Of a stretch of 64,000 nt of DNA, positions 36,502-45,974 are shown piece after piece (positions within the stretch are counted from its first letter, which is position 1; every line of letters begins with the position of its first letter). Source of the DNA: Shewanella fidelis ATCC BAA-318 (GTDB lineage Bacteria; Pseudomonadota; Gammaproteobacteria; Enterobacterales; Shewanellaceae); NCBI RefSeq assembly GCF_000518605.1, contig NZ_JADX01000011.1, positions 1 to 64,000 on the forward strand, in the 5' to 3' direction. The translations under genes were made by a program, and so were the position numbers. Below the pieces are notes generated by a model. That model saw nothing but the letters and a program-made list of their open reading frames with translations. It was not told the DNA's origin and made no database searches.

Positions 36502-37452
36502 ATGGAAATTGTGCGCATATTGATGATTGTGTCTGTATTATTTTTATTAACAGCATGCGATAGCGGCTCAACATCTATGGCATTAGGTAGCCTTGAGCGG
36601 CAGCGAATCGCCTTGACGGCAACCACCAATGAGGTCGTGGTTTCTTTGCCAGTTGCGCAAGGAAGTCAGGTAACTCAAGGTACTGTGTTAGTTCAGCTTG
36701 ATGATACGCTGCAAAAAGCTAATGTGGCTAAAGCGTTAGCTGATGTGGCTCAGGCGACCGCCAATTATGAAAAGCTACTAAAAGGTGCGCGAGAAGAGGA
36801 GATTGCCGCCGCAAGAGCCAAAGTATCAGGGGCTAAAGCCACCTTGCAAGAAAGTGAGGCAAACTATCGCCGTATTGCTAGTATGGCGAAAGATAACTTG
36901 GCCAGCAAAGCGGATTTAGATCGTGCTTTAGCGACGCGAGACTCTGGTGTGGCCAACTTAGATAGTGCGCAAGAGCAGTTACGCGAATTAGTTGCGGGCT
37001 CGCGAGAAGAGGATATCCGATTTGCGCTGGCTAATTTAGATGCAACCGAAGCGGTACTTGCTGGTGAGCAGAAAAAATTAGCGGATTTAACCATTCGCGC
37101 TACCCGTGACGGTATATTAGATAACTTACCGTGGAACTTAGGCGAAAGGGTTACACAAGGTAGTCCGTTAGCTGTGGTGTTAGCCGGTAAAGCACCGTTT
37201 GCTAGAGTTTATGTGCCTGAGCCTTATCGTGTCAAAGTGAGCGTCGGGGATGCTTTGCTTGTGCATGTGGATGGCGTAGATCAACCTATCGAGGGTAAAG
37301 TTAGTTGGATTGCTAATGAACCCGCATTTTCACCTTATTATGCGCTCAACCAAGAAGAGCGTGCCCGCCTGATGTATTTAGCTGAAGTGCAATTACCCGA
37401 TAGTGCAGCGCAATTGCCAAGTGGTGTGCCTGCTCAGGTTGAAATGCCATGA
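36502..37452 (+). CDS. HlyD-family efflux adaptor (lipoprotein signal)
   Basis: A 316-residue membrane-fusion protein with a lipobox-like signal (LFLLTAC), a barrel-sandwich half (EVVVSLPVAQGSQVTQGTVLVQLDD), an alpha-helical hairpin (about 70-190, with a duplicated REEEI / REEDI element) and the returning half with GERVTQGSPLAVV. The resemblance is to YbhG/YhiI adaptors of ABC-2 exporters. The ATG at 36502 overlaps AAGGA. An in-frame GTG at 36511 stands eight bases after AAGGA and may be the true start, giving 313 residues. The stop overlaps the ATPase gene (ATGA). Confidence 0.88.
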   Translation: MEIVRILMIVSVLFLLTACDSGSTSMALGSLERQRIALTATTNEVVVSLPVAQGSQVTQGTVLVQLDDTLQKANVAKALADVAQATANYEKLLKGAREEEIAAARAKVSGAKATLQESEANYRRIASMAKDNLASKADLDRALATRDSGVANLDSAQEQLRELVAGSREEDIRFALANLDATEAVLAGEQKKLADLTIRATRDGILDNLPWNLGERVTQGSPLAVVLAGKAPFARVYVPEPYRVKVSVGDALLVHVDGVDQPIEGKVSWIANEPAFSPYYALNQEERARLMYLAEVQLPDSAAQLPSGVPAQVEMP

Positions 37453-38393
37453 ACCAGTCATCAAATCAGCATCAACAATCGGTCATCAAAACTAAAGGTT
37501 TATGTCGGCATTTTGGTAGCTTAAAGGCGATTGAGAATCTCGACTTTGAAGTCGGTAAAGGTCAAATTTATGGCTTTCTTGGGCCTAATGGTTGCGGTAA
37601 AACCACAGCGATTCGTATGCTGACGGGCTTACTGCTGCCAACATCGGGCGAGATAGAGATCTTAGGGCTTACTTTGCCCCGAGACGCTGAGAAATTACGC
37701 CTTAAAATCGGTTACATGACGCAAAAATTCTCCTTGTACGATGACCTTACCGTAAAAGAAAACCTCAAGTTTATCGCCAAAATCTATGGTTTATCTCGCA
37801 GCGAACAACAGTCGCGGATAGATGAGTTACTAGAGACATATGGCTTAGATCAAAAAGCGCATCAGCTTGCTGGCAGCATGAGTGGCGGACAAAAGCAGCG
37901 TTTGGGTTTAGCGGCGGCCACTATGCATAAACCAGAGTTACTGTTTTTGGACGAACCCACTTCGGCAGTTGATCCTGAGAACCGGCGTAATTTTTGGGAG
38001 AAGCTGTTCGACCTGTGCGAACAAGGCACCACTATTTTAGTGTCGACCCATTATATGGACGAAGCTGAACGCTGTCATAAGCTGGCAATTCTTGAAGCTG
38101 GCGTGAAGCGCGCTGATGGTTCTCCCGATGAACTTATGCAAAATATGGGGGCGCAAGTGGTCGAGATTGAGTCGAGTCAACTACGGCAACTTAAACAGCA
38201 GCTTATAGCACTCCCTGAAGTCATCTCTGCTGCGCAGCTTGGTTCAAGATTACGAGTGCTAGTACAAGATAGCTGTGATGATCCACTCGCCTTTCTTGTT
38301 CAGCAAACGGCGTTAGATAAATCGGCTTTAACTTTAGTGCGTCCAAGCCTTGAAGATGTATTTGTGACTTGCACTGGCAAGGGGCGGCAATGA
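37449..38393 (+). CDS. ABC transporter ATPase (YbhF-like, single cassette)
   Basis: A 314-residue ATPase of the drug/ABC-2 type. It has Walker A GPNGCGKTT (near residue 46), signature MSGGQKQR (near 145), Walker B LLFLDEPTSAVDPE and H-loop STHYMDEAERC. The C-terminal extra segment (about 230-314) is typical of CcmA/DrrA-like proteins. It has one cassette, whereas E. coli YbhF has two. It is translationally coupled to the adaptor upstream and the permease downstream (ATGA overlaps on both sides). Together they form an export pump of unknown substrate. Confidence 0.92.
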   Translation: MNQSSNQHQQSVIKTKGLCRHFGSLKAIENLDFEVGKGQIYGFLGPNGCGKTTAIRMLTGLLLPTSGEIEILGLTLPRDAEKLRLKIGYMTQKFSLYDDLTVKENLKFIAKIYGLSRSEQQSRIDELLETYGLDQKAHQLAGSMSGGQKQRLGLAAATMHKPELLFLDEPTSAVDPENRRNFWEKLFDLCEQGTTILVSTHYMDEAERCHKLAILEAGVKRADGSPDELMQNMGAQVVEIESSQLRQLKQQLIALPEVISAAQLGSRLRVLVQDSCDDPLAFLVQQTALDKSALTLVRPSLEDVFVTCTGKGRQ

Positions 38394-39535
38394 AAACACT
38401 TTACCGGCTACAAGCGATTGTTACTAAAGAACTCACACAGCTAAAACGAGATCGAATGACGTTTGGCATGGTGATTATGATCCCGCTTATCCAGCTGATG
38501 CTGTTTGGCTTTGCCATTAACACTAACATTCGTGATATCCCTGTAGGCGTGGTCGATCAAAGTCAGACAGCGTTGAGCAGAGTGCTCATTCAAACGGTAA
38601 GAGCCACTCAAGTGGTTGAGTTTACTGAACAGTTTTATGATGTGGAGGCGGCTCAAGCTGCGATTGCTCGCGGAGAGGTGCGCGCGGTATTGGTGATCCC
38701 TCAAGATGTTAGTCAGCGCTTAGTTCGGCATAAAACCGTTGGCTTAGGTACGCCAGCATCTAGTGATGAAGAAACTAGCCGTCCGGTGGCACAGTGGATT
38801 GTTGATGGTTCCGATACCATGATTGCTGCGGCAATTAAGGGGCTTAGAGCTATGCCACTAACTGAACTCTTAGGTTTACCAGCCAATCGGATGACACCGA
38901 CTTTTGAGGTGGCGCTGTTTTATAATCCGGAGCAACGCACTGCAGTGAATATTGTGCCTGGGCTGGTGGGGGTCATACTCACCATGACCATGATTATGTT
39001 CACCTCGGCAGCGATTGTGCGTGAACGAGAGCGTGGCAATTTAGAGATGCTAATTACCACGCCAATTCGCTCTATTGAGCTGATGTTGGGGAAGATTATT
39101 CCTTATATGCTAATCGGTATCGTTCAGGTAGCCATTATTTTAGGCTTGGGTTATAGCGTATTCAATGTGCCTATAAATGGCAGCTTGTTGCAGTTAGCAG
39201 CTGCAACTTTGCTGTTTATTATGGCAAGTTTAACCTTAGGGTTGGTGATCTCTACCATAGCCAAAAGTCAGCTACAGTCGATGCAAATGACAGTTTTTGT
39301 TTTATTGCCATCAATTTTGTTATCTGGCTTTATGTTCCCATACGAAGGTATGCCATTAGCGGCGCAATACATTGCTGAAGCCCTACCAGCAACTCATTTT
39401 ATGCGGCTTATTCGTGGTGTGGTATTACGCGATGTAGAAATTATTGATATGACTTATGATGTGACTTGGTTGGCTATTTTCACAGTTATTGGTCTCATTG
39501 TGGCGTCGTTACGGTTTAAAAAGAACTTAGGTTGA
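38390..39535 (+). CDS. ABC-2 type permease (YbhS/YbhR-like)
   Basis: A 381-residue inner-membrane protein. One N-terminal transmembrane helix (about 22-40) is followed by a large periplasmic loop (to about 175) and five C-terminal helices (about 178-375), the ABC-2 layout, with the RERERGNLEMLITTPIRSIELMLGK motif region before helix 3. The ATG at 38390 overlaps the ATPase stop. It completes the adaptor-ATPase-permease operon; a single permease gene suggests a homodimer. Confidence 0.92.
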   Translation: MKTLYRLQAIVTKELTQLKRDRMTFGMVIMIPLIQLMLFGFAINTNIRDIPVGVVDQSQTALSRVLIQTVRATQVVEFTEQFYDVEAAQAAIARGEVRAVLVIPQDVSQRLVRHKTVGLGTPASSDEETSRPVAQWIVDGSDTMIAAAIKGLRAMPLTELLGLPANRMTPTFEVALFYNPEQRTAVNIVPGLVGVILTMTMIMFTSAAIVRERERGNLEMLITTPIRSIELMLGKIIPYMLIGIVQVAIILGLGYSVFNVPINGSLLQLAAATLLFIMASLTLGLVISTIAKSQLQSMQMTVFVLLPSILLSGFMFPYEGMPLAAQYIAEALPATHFMRLIRGVVLRDVEIIDMTYDVTWLAIFTVIGLIVASLRFKKNLG

Positions 39536-39808
39536 ACTGCTTGAGTTGAATTTGTATTTCTGTTTAATGATTAATTAGGGTTTATTTATTTGTTTTGGTG
39601 AATAAGTATTCGATTGAGCAATAAGGCTTAATTATTTATCAATGCTTGGTAAGATGATTTTTGTTGAATGTCACGGCGAGATTTAGATAACTGGAATTAA
39701 TTAAGCTGATTGCGATTTTATTGGATATTAATCCGTGAAGATTATTTATATGGAATTAATATTAGGCTCAACGCCGCGCTAATAATCACATTAGCAGCGG
39801 CGGATTTA

Positions 39809-39955
39809 TCAATTATAGCCAAGGATGAAACTGCTGTTTTCTTCCTCTAACTCTTCGGTGCTGGCGTGTTCTTCTACTGCTGTAGATTCTTCGTCCTCGA
39901 GCTTAGTAAGAGCAAGCTCATTGTGGTGATGATAACCAAATAAAAATTTCTCCAT
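39809..39955 (-). CDS. Small acidic peptide, 48 residues, unknown
   Basis: A short gene in the 567-base gap after the ABC permease, read leftward. It begins MEKFLFGYHHHNELALTKLE, continues with a Glu/Asp-rich middle (12 or more acidic residues) and ends SSFILGYN. GAAAGGA lies eight bases before the ATG, a strong ribosome site. The ends share an aromatic-Gly-Tyr element (FGYHHHN and LGYN). A hairpin with GCTAAT/ATTAGC arms follows the stop (about 39779-39803). There is no signal peptide or transmembrane helix. Function unknown; a precursor peptide or small regulator are only possibilities. Confidence 0.55.
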   Translation of the reverse strand: MEKFLFGYHHHNELALTKLEDEESTAVEEHASTEELEEENSSFILGYN

Positions 39956-40102
39956 GGGCAAATCCTTTCATTAACTAGCGCGTATACTTAGGTATAGTTT
40001 AAATATCTAAGTTTGATAGTGAGTTTTGTTATTTATTTTATTAATTAAGCTACTTTTAACTTATTCGGAACGCTAGTTGATAATTTTTATATTGGAATAC
40101 AG

Positions 40103-40573
40103 ATGAAGTTTTTAATTGTAGTGTTTTTGAGTGTGTTATTAACCGCTTGTTCAAGTGCCCCTCCTGAGTCGAACACAGGTGTAAGTCGGCATTCTTTATC
40201 CAATGCGACACAAACAAAAAGCCAGCTATTACAAATGCATCGAGAGTGGAAGGGAGTACCTTATCGCTTAGGAGGCAATAGTAAGTCTGGTATCGATTGT
40301 TCTGCTTTTGTGCAGTTGACCTTTAAAAATCAATTTAGCCGACAGTTACCAAGAACCACCGACCAGCAGAAAAATATTGGCAAGAGCGTAAGTAAAGGTC
40401 AGTTACGCCCGGGGGATTTAGTATTCTTTAAAACGGGCTGGAGTAGCCGCCATGTGGGCATTTATATCGCTGACGGGCAGTTCTTGCATGCCTCAACGAG
40501 CCAAGGGGTGATGATCTCGAGTTTGCATAATAGTTATTGGAAGCAAAAATACTGGTTAGCGAGAAGGCTATAG
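40103..40573 (+). CDS. NlpC/P60 lipoprotein, Spr/MepS-like endopeptidase
   Basis: A 156-residue lipoprotein (lipobox LLTAC, Cys16) with an NlpC/P60 domain. The catalytic Cys66 is in GIDCSAFV, His117 in SRHVGIYI and the third polar residue is His129 in FLHAS, the full Cys-His-His triad. Family members such as MepS and NlpC cleave peptide cross-links of peptidoglycan from the outer-membrane side. The start at 40103 directly follows a modest AATACAG leader. It is a single gene; a hairpin follows at 40581. Confidence 0.9.
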   Translation: MKFLIVVFLSVLLTACSSAPPESNTGVSRHSLSNATQTKSQLLQMHREWKGVPYRLGGNSKSGIDCSAFVQLTFKNQFSRQLPRTTDQQKNIGKSVSKGQLRPGDLVFFKTGWSSRHVGIYIADGQFLHASTSQGVMISSLHNSYWKQKYWLARRL

Positions 40574-40580
40574 TGAAAAA

Positions 40581-40600
40581 GCGCTCATTAATATGAGCGC
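40581..40600. terminator. Hairpin after the NlpC/P60 gene
   Basis: GCGCTCAT-TAAT-ATGAGCGC is a perfect 8-bp stem. No T-run follows on the right; on the left, AAAAA precedes it, so it reads better as a terminator for the leftward barrel-protein operon. Confidence 0.6.
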
Positions 40601-40628
40601 AATAGCCAATAATTTATATCAATTAGTA

Positions 40629-41561
40629 TTAGAAGCGGCGACCAACTGAAAGCAATACCTGATCCCAATTTAAGAAACCGTATTCAACAAAGATATTCCA
40701 CTCATTTTTAGGGCCGAAGTCATACACCATACTTACCGACATATTGTGGCTTTCAGAGCTAACTAAGTGCACATCATAGTCAATGGCTAGGCCGCCAGGT
40801 TTATTGAATAGTGGTACATTAAAATCGTAACTACCGCTAATTTTTTGGTTAATCATTTGGTAGTTATAACCTAACAAAAACGCCAGCTTATCGCCGCCAA
40901 CATCGTATCTTTGTCCCATACGGATTGAGCCAATATAGGTTTGAATCGTGCTGTCAGTGGTGGTGGTCCATGAGTTAGTGAATGCAGCCACACCAGTGAA
41001 AATAAATGGGTGCATACCCGGAATGACTTCTGCTTGGCCAGCCAATACGGCACCAACACCTAAATTGTATGCTGTGTATTCGATAGGGATTGGTAGCACC
41101 ATGTTGATACCATTAGGGCCCAAGCCTTCAGCATTACTTAGATCTGCCAAAATATCTTTATGGCCTTTGGTGTAACCCGCCAAACCGTAAATATTTAAAA
41201 ACGGTAATACCCAAGCATCAGCTCTTAATTGAATACTCTCATCTTCACCTGTGATGATCACATCATCAGCAGGGATAACGACGTTAGCATTGATATTGTG
41301 TAGCCAACCGCTGCCGGTTAGACCTAGATTAAAGTTATCTTTGGCATCGTACGCGACAGATTGCTTGTTGTAGTAAAGATTAAAGCCGACAGGAATAGGT
41401 AGCTCATAACCTAACTCGCGCGCTTTATCGCCCCAAATTGGCAGGTGACTCCAGTGCGCAGGTTGTTTGCGCTCAATATCAGTGGTGTCGCTACTGTCGT
41501 CTGCCCATGCGTTTAGGCTGATAGAAGCAAGTAGCATTACAATCACAAGGTGCTTGTTCAT
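40629..41561 (-). CDS. Putative outer-membrane beta-barrel protein
   Basis: A 310-residue protein with a signal peptide (about 1-20, SLNAWA|DD). Alternating hydrophobic strands end with an aromatic C-terminal residue (SVGRRF), the signature of outer-membrane barrels. I do not recognise a named family, and no catalytic motif is visible. The ATG at 41561 gives a clean signal peptide. It lies 22 bases downstream of the BamA-like barrel gene in the same direction, so the two probably form an operon and may work together. Confidence 0.7.
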   Translation of the reverse strand: MNKHLVIVMLLASISLNAWADDSSDTTDIERKQPAHWSHLPIWGDKARELGYELPIPVGFNLYYNKQSVAYDAKDNFNLGLTGSGWLHNINANVVIPADDVIITGEDESIQLRADAWVLPFLNIYGLAGYTKGHKDILADLSNAEGLGPNGINMVLPIPIEYTAYNLGVGAVLAGQAEVIPGMHPFIFTGVAAFTNSWTTTTDSTIQTYIGSIRMGQRYDVGGDKLAFLLGYNYQMINQKISGSYDFNVPLFNKPGGLAIDYDVHLVSSESHNMSVSMVYDFGPKNEWNIFVEYGFLNWDQVLLSVGRRF

Positions 41562-41583
41562 TTGGTTTTTTCTCAAAATTTAA

Positions 41584-42909
41584 TTAAAAGGCTTCGGTGA
41601 AAGTAAGGTAAAAGCCGCTGTCGCCGTCACTAAAGCCAAGATCAACACGTACGTTCATTCTTGGTTGTAACTCATAGCGGTAACCAACGCCGTAGCTATA
41701 TAAAAGTTTTTCATAAAGGTGGGTATCTGTGCCGGCAATAGAGCCGACCCCAGCCCATAGCGTCATACCGTGAGCTGATAATTCACCGTTATGGCGTAAA
41801 AAGGTGTGGCGATACTCAAGTGTGTGCTCAATCGCCTCACTGTCGCGATAACGGCCTTGATAAAGGCCACGTAGCGATGTTTGACCACCTAAGGTCGGTA
41901 GATCGTAGTAGGGCACATCGCCATCGCTCCATTGATAGGCATTGTAAAAAGCTAATACCTTGCCTAATGCTAGCGGTAAGTAATATCTATGGTCGATAAG
42001 TGCCTTTTGATAGCGGTTATCGCTGCCAAAATTTGGGTTGTAGTTGATGTACTCTAAATTAAGGAATTGACCTTCCCAAGCATTAACCGCGACATCACGA
42101 CTGTCATAACTGACTGAAAAGCCTAAGCCAATAGACAAAGGTTTATCTTTGTATTGCTGGAAGTTTTCGTCATCAATGGCGCTTTGCGGCAGGCTAGTTT
42201 GATCTGGCTTAAAGTAGTTTAAGCGCAGCGCTGGGCCAAAGTAGAAACCATAGTCACTCTTAAAGTCTAAGTTTGCGTGATAGCTCAAAGAGGTTTTGTT
42301 TAACAACGTGTCGTCAGATGCCGCTTGTTGCTTACCGGCGTTGTAACCGACTCCCCAAAAGTTTTCACTTTGGTCAGCTAATACAAATAGGCCGTTGTAA
42401 CGAATATCATCGTTATCAAAAAATAGATTTTGTTTTGAGCGAATGCTGTAGCCCACATCGCCGTCACCTTTGTTAACAATACCAAACAGTGACACGCTTG
42501 AGCGTTGTAACTCTGCTTGCTCGCGCTCGGTTTTAAACGAGTATAGGCCGCCAAGTGCCATCATTAATCCATTTTCGGGAGTAAACGCTGGCCCACCTAA
42601 AATATCAAACATTGGTAAGCCATTTTTAGCGATATGATTGTGCTTACCATATTCAAGATCGGTAATGGCGCTATCAAGCTCATCACAAGCTTGCTCGCTA
42701 GCGCAGTTATCTTGTTGAGCTTCTAGAGCTGCAATTGCATCATCGTATGCTTTACTGCGCTCTTTGGCTTGCTCAAGACTGTTAAAATAAGGCTGTTCGC
42801 TGGCTTTAGTGGGTAAGCTTTGCGTATTTATGGCCGCAACGCTAACGCTGCTAAAAAGCACGCTAATAAACGTTAAGCTGATGCGCCAAAAGCCTGATCT
42901 ACTGTTCAA
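41584..42909 (-). CDS. BamA/TamA-superfamily surface-antigen barrel protein
   Basis: A 441-residue outer-membrane protein. A signal peptide (about 1-27, ending SVAA) is followed by a helical, Gln/Glu-rich segment (about 30-100) and a 16-strand-type D15 barrel. The C-terminal part, with TLGGQTSLRGLYQGRYRD, is like the conserved RGF/RGY loop of Omp85 proteins, and the chain ends in LTFTEAF. No POTRA domains are apparent. I place the start at TTG 42909 because AGGGGA lies six bases upstream and yields a signal peptide; the open frame to 43011 would add 34 residues with no export signal at the start. Confidence 0.78.
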   Translation of the reverse strand: MNSRSGFWRISLTFISVLFSSVSVAAINTQSLPTKASEQPYFNSLEQAKERSKAYDDAIAALEAQQDNCASEQACDELDSAITDLEYGKHNHIAKNGLPMFDILGGPAFTPENGLMMALGGLYSFKTEREQAELQRSSVSLFGIVNKGDGDVGYSIRSKQNLFFDNDDIRYNGLFVLADQSENFWGVGYNAGKQQAASDDTLLNKTSLSYHANLDFKSDYGFYFGPALRLNYFKPDQTSLPQSAIDDENFQQYKDKPLSIGLGFSVSYDSRDVAVNAWEGQFLNLEYINYNPNFGSDNRYQKALIDHRYYLPLALGKVLAFYNAYQWSDGDVPYYDLPTLGGQTSLRGLYQGRYRDSEAIEHTLEYRHTFLRHNGELSAHGMTLWAGVGSIAGTDTHLYEKLLYSYGVGYRYELQPRMNVRVDLGFSDGDSGFYLTFTEAF

Positions 42910-43260
42910 TGATAGTCCCCTAGGGTGGTGTAAATTTAGCTCAATTAGAGAAGACGCAAGAGTACGGTAGAATTTGTCGAAAACAAGTGTTGTTAAAGGC
43001 GTATATATCAAAAAAAATGCGAGCTATATCGCGTTTGCAGTAAATGTCGGCAGCTTAGCTGGTATTTTGTTCAACTAGACTGGGTTGCTCAGCAAATAAT
43101 CATAAAGCCCTAGCGACTGAGTTTTTAGTGCTAGCGCCACAATAATCAAATATAAATAGTTAACTTTATGCTACTTTAAAGCCAAACTATAGAGACCTCT
43201 AACGTTGACGGTAGACGCTCAATGAAGCGGTTTATCAAAGATCAGATTGAAGGAAGAGAA
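42910..43260. other. Intergenic region between the barrel genes and mogA
   Basis: 351 bases, AT-rich, holding divergent promoters for the barrel operon (left) and mogA (right). I see no gene, terminator or clear operator in it. Confidence 0.5.
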
Positions 43261-43794
43261 ATGACTAAAGCAAAAATCGGCATTGTAACGGTAAGTGATA
43301 GAGCCAGCGCAGGTGTTTACGAAGATATTTCTGGTAAAGCAATTATCGATGTGCTGAACGAATACCTGACATCTGAGTGGGAACCTGTTTATGAGGTGAT
43401 CCCTGATGAGCAGGACGTGATTTCAGCTACTTTGATTAAGATGGCTGATGAGCAAAACTGCAGCCTTATCGTTACCACCGGTGGTACAGGCCCAGCTAAG
43501 CGCGATGTTACCCCTGAAGCGACAGAAGCCGTATGTGATCGTATGATGCCTGGTTTTGGTGAGTTAATGCGTGCTGAGTCATTAAAGTTTGTACCAACGG
43601 CTATTTTATCACGCCAAACAGCAGGTCTACGTGGTGATTCACTTATTGTAAACTTGCCAGGTAAACCTAAATCGATCCGTGAATGCTTAGATGCAGTGTT
43701 CCCTGCTATCCCATATTGTATCGATCTAATGGATGGTCCATTTCTAGAGTGTGACGAGTCAGTCATCAAGCCATTTAGACCAAAAGCTAAGTAA
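43261..43794 (+). CDS. mogA: MogA, molybdopterin adenylyltransferase
   Basis: A 177-residue enzyme that activates molybdopterin by adenylylation before molybdenum insertion. The MoaB/Mog fold is clear: IGIVTVSDRASAGVYEDISG at the N-terminus, TTGGTGPAKRDVTPEA as the MPT-binding motif, and NLPGKPKSIRECLDAVFPAIPYC near the C-terminus. I chose ATG 43261, with AAGGAAGAG just upstream; the frame from 43222 adds 13 non-conserved residues. It is monocistronic with a strong terminator after it. No other molybdenum-cofactor genes lie nearby. Confidence 0.93.
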   Translation: MTKAKIGIVTVSDRASAGVYEDISGKAIIDVLNEYLTSEWEPVYEVIPDEQDVISATLIKMADEQNCSLIVTTGGTGPAKRDVTPEATEAVCDRMMPGFGELMRAESLKFVPTAILSRQTAGLRGDSLIVNLPGKPKSIRECLDAVFPAIPYCIDLMDGPFLECDESVIKPFRPKAK

Positions 43795-43812
43795 TCAATA
43801 GAAGTCTGCATT

Positions 43813-43841
43813 AAAAAAGCGTGCCTCGGCACGCTTTTTTT
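43813..43841. terminator. Rho-independent terminator after mogA
   Basis: AAAAAAGCGTGCC and GGCACGCTTTTTT flank a two-base TC linker, giving a long GC stem with A- and T-runs, so it can act in both directions. It lies about 18 bases after the mogA stop. Confidence 0.92.
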
Positions 43842-44257
43842 GTAGCCGAAATTCCCGTAATCAGCTGCAGTCATTGAGGCAAAAATAAATTGGCAATAAT
43901 ACCTGTGATGCTTTGTCTGAGTTCACGTTTTGTTAACAGCTGTTTTGGACGCTATTAAGTATTTGACGGCAGTTGTTACAGGCTTCGTTGCTCGCTTATT
44001 TTGACCTTATGAGCAAACAATTAAATAATTGCTGGTTATTTTTCAGTCTTTTACATCTAAATGGAAATAAAAAACCTCACCAGTTTTTCCGTAAATTACA
44101 GTGTTTATTATCGAAAACTCGCGGTTTTGCAGGTTTTTATATTTATTCACAAACTTTTATATCGCTTTTGCATTTACATCTCAAAAAATTAACAAGTTAT
44201 GTTTTATTCTGGCTCAAAATTGCGCTTATGCATTGATAGAGTATTCGGAGTGGTAAC
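43842..44257. other. AT-rich intergenic region upstream of the chemoreceptor
   Basis: 416 bases. An 87-codon open frame (43973-44236) is present but has no ribosome site and AT-driven composition, so I do not call it. No sigma-28-type promoter was obvious before the chemoreceptor. Confidence 0.45.
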
Positions 44258-45916
44258 ATGGATTGGCTAGCTCAGTTAAGTATTAAACGAAAGCTAATGG
44301 CGGTAATGCTGGTATTTGGTTTGGCGGCGAGTGCGATCTTGGGGGATGTGATTTATAGCACCCAAGATGTAGAGCAGCGCTTTGATGAGTATGATCAGGC
44401 GGCGGTAAGTAGCCAAAAGTATCTGCTTTCGATTAACCGCGATATGAATTACGTGTCACGACTATCGCGCAGTATTATGTTAGGTGATGATTTCGCGAAA
44501 AATTACGGCTTACTCGAAACCCGTATTCAAGATATTTATGGTCATTTTGAAGGATTAGATAAGGCTATTAATGCGATCAATAGTCAGAGTGAGCGACAAA
44601 GCATCCGTCAGTTAGCGGATCTATCTCAGCAAGCAACGGAGGCATTTCTTGAAGATGGTCGTCAACGTATGTTGGCACTTAAGTCTGTCGAACGAACTCC
44701 CGAGGTGCTGCAACTTGCATGGGCAGAATACCGCAAGGGCGCAAGCCCGTTTGCTAATGAGGCTCGACGCACTTTCCGTGATTTAACCAATGCAGAAGAG
44801 GCGCTGCGTTCGCAGATCCAAACTGAAGCGATTGATGCGCTGGCTTCTATGCGAGTGCAGCTATTTGCGATCACTTTTTTGGCGTTTGCAGTTGGTGGTT
44901 TGATTCTATTCTTTGTGTCGCGCGCCATTTTGAGTTCAATTGAGAGTATGAAGCAGTCTATTGTAACGATTGAAGCTGATTCAGACTTAACCCGCAGAAT
45001 TGATATCACTACTAAAGATGAGTTGGGCCAGCTTTCTCGTTCATTTAATTTAATGCTAGATAAATTTCAAAGCAGTCTTCACAGTGTGGCTGAAACCTCC
45101 TCTTCATTGGCCGAGTCATCACAAGGTATGGCGACTATTACTGCTGATGCGGCAATTTCGGTACAAACCCAACGTAATGAGTTAGAGATGGTCGCTACCG
45201 CCATGAATGAGATGACCGCAACTGTGGTTGAAGTCGCTAAAAACGCCAATGATGCTGCTGATGCAGCAGTACAAACCGATAGCCAGTCTCAAGCCGGATT
45301 GGAGGTGGTAAACAATACGGTGCAAGCAATTGAAGGCTTAGCGGTAGGTATTGAGCGCGCGTCGCAAGTGGTAAAAGATCTAGAGGATGACAGTCATCAG
45401 ATTGGCTCAATTCTCGATGTGATTAAAGGGATTGCAGAACAAACTAATTTGCTAGCTTTAAACGCGGCTATTGAAGCGGCTCGGGCTGGTGAGCAAGGTC
45501 GAGGCTTTGCGGTGGTAGCTGATGAGGTGAGAACCCTGGCGAGCCGAACCCAAGAGTCCACCGAAGAGATCCAGCGTATGATTGAGAAGCTACAGGGCGG
45601 GGCTAAATCGGCTGCCAATGCGATGTCTGATAGCCGCCAATATGTAGATGATAGCGTTAATCATGCCCGCAGTGCCGGTGAGGTGTTAGAAAGTATCGCC
45701 AAAGCAATTGCTACCATTACCGATATGAACACCCAAATTGCCACAGCTGCTGAAGAGCAAAGCACGGTTTCAGAGGAGATTAATACTAATATTGTCAATA
45801 TTAGTAATGCTGCTGAACAAACAGCAGAGGGAACAAATATTAGCTCTAAAGAGAGTGAAAACTTAGCGATTATGGCGCAACGCTTATCGGTGCTGGTGCA
45901 GGAGTTTAAAATCTAG
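44258..45916 (+). CDS. Methyl-accepting chemotaxis protein
   Basis: A 552-residue transmembrane chemoreceptor. Transmembrane helices at about 13-31 and 200-224 flank a periplasmic four-helix-type sensor (about 32-198). A HAMP domain (about 222-275) and the cytoplasmic signalling coiled coil follow. The hairpin tip [20 protein letters not shown] ... [13 protein letters not shown] (near 394-428) binds CheA/CheW. There is no C-terminal CheR pentapeptide. The ligand is unknown. The ATG at 44258 follows CGGAG. It stands alone, not beside che genes. Confidence 0.93.
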   Translation: MDWLAQLSIKRKLMAVMLVFGLAASAILGDVIYSTQDVEQRFDEYDQAAVSSQKYLLSINRDMNYVSRLSRSIMLGDDFAKNYGLLETRIQDIYGHFEGLDKAINAINSQSERQSIRQLADLSQQATEAFLEDGRQRMLALKSVERTPEVLQLAWAEYRKGASPFANEARRTFRDLTNAEEALRSQIQTEAIDALASMRVQLFAITFLAFAVGGLILFFVSRAILSSIESMKQSIVTIEADSDLTRRIDITTKDELGQLSRSFNLMLDKFQSSLHSVAETSSSLAESSQGMATITADAAISVQTQRNELEMVATAMNEMTATVVEVAKNANDAADAAVQTDSQSQAGLEVVNNTVQAIEGLAVGIERASQVVKDLEDDSHQIGSILDVIKGIAEQTNLLALNAAIEAARAGEQGRGFAVVADEVRTLASRTQESTEEIQRMIEKLQGGAKSAANAMSDSRQYVDDSVNHARSAGEVLESIAKAIATITDMNTQIATAAEEQSTVSEEINTNIVNISNAAEQTAEGTNISSKESENLAIMAQRLSVLVQEFKI

Positions 45917-45974
45917 CTGTCAGCTAACGTACTGTGCGTCAGGTGCTCAAAATCTGGTGCTAGTTCGCTAATCA

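Noticed and set aside
43973..44236. 87-codon frame upstream of the chemoreceptor
   Set aside because: AT-rich composition gives the Phe/Leu/Lys-rich peptide; no ribosome site.
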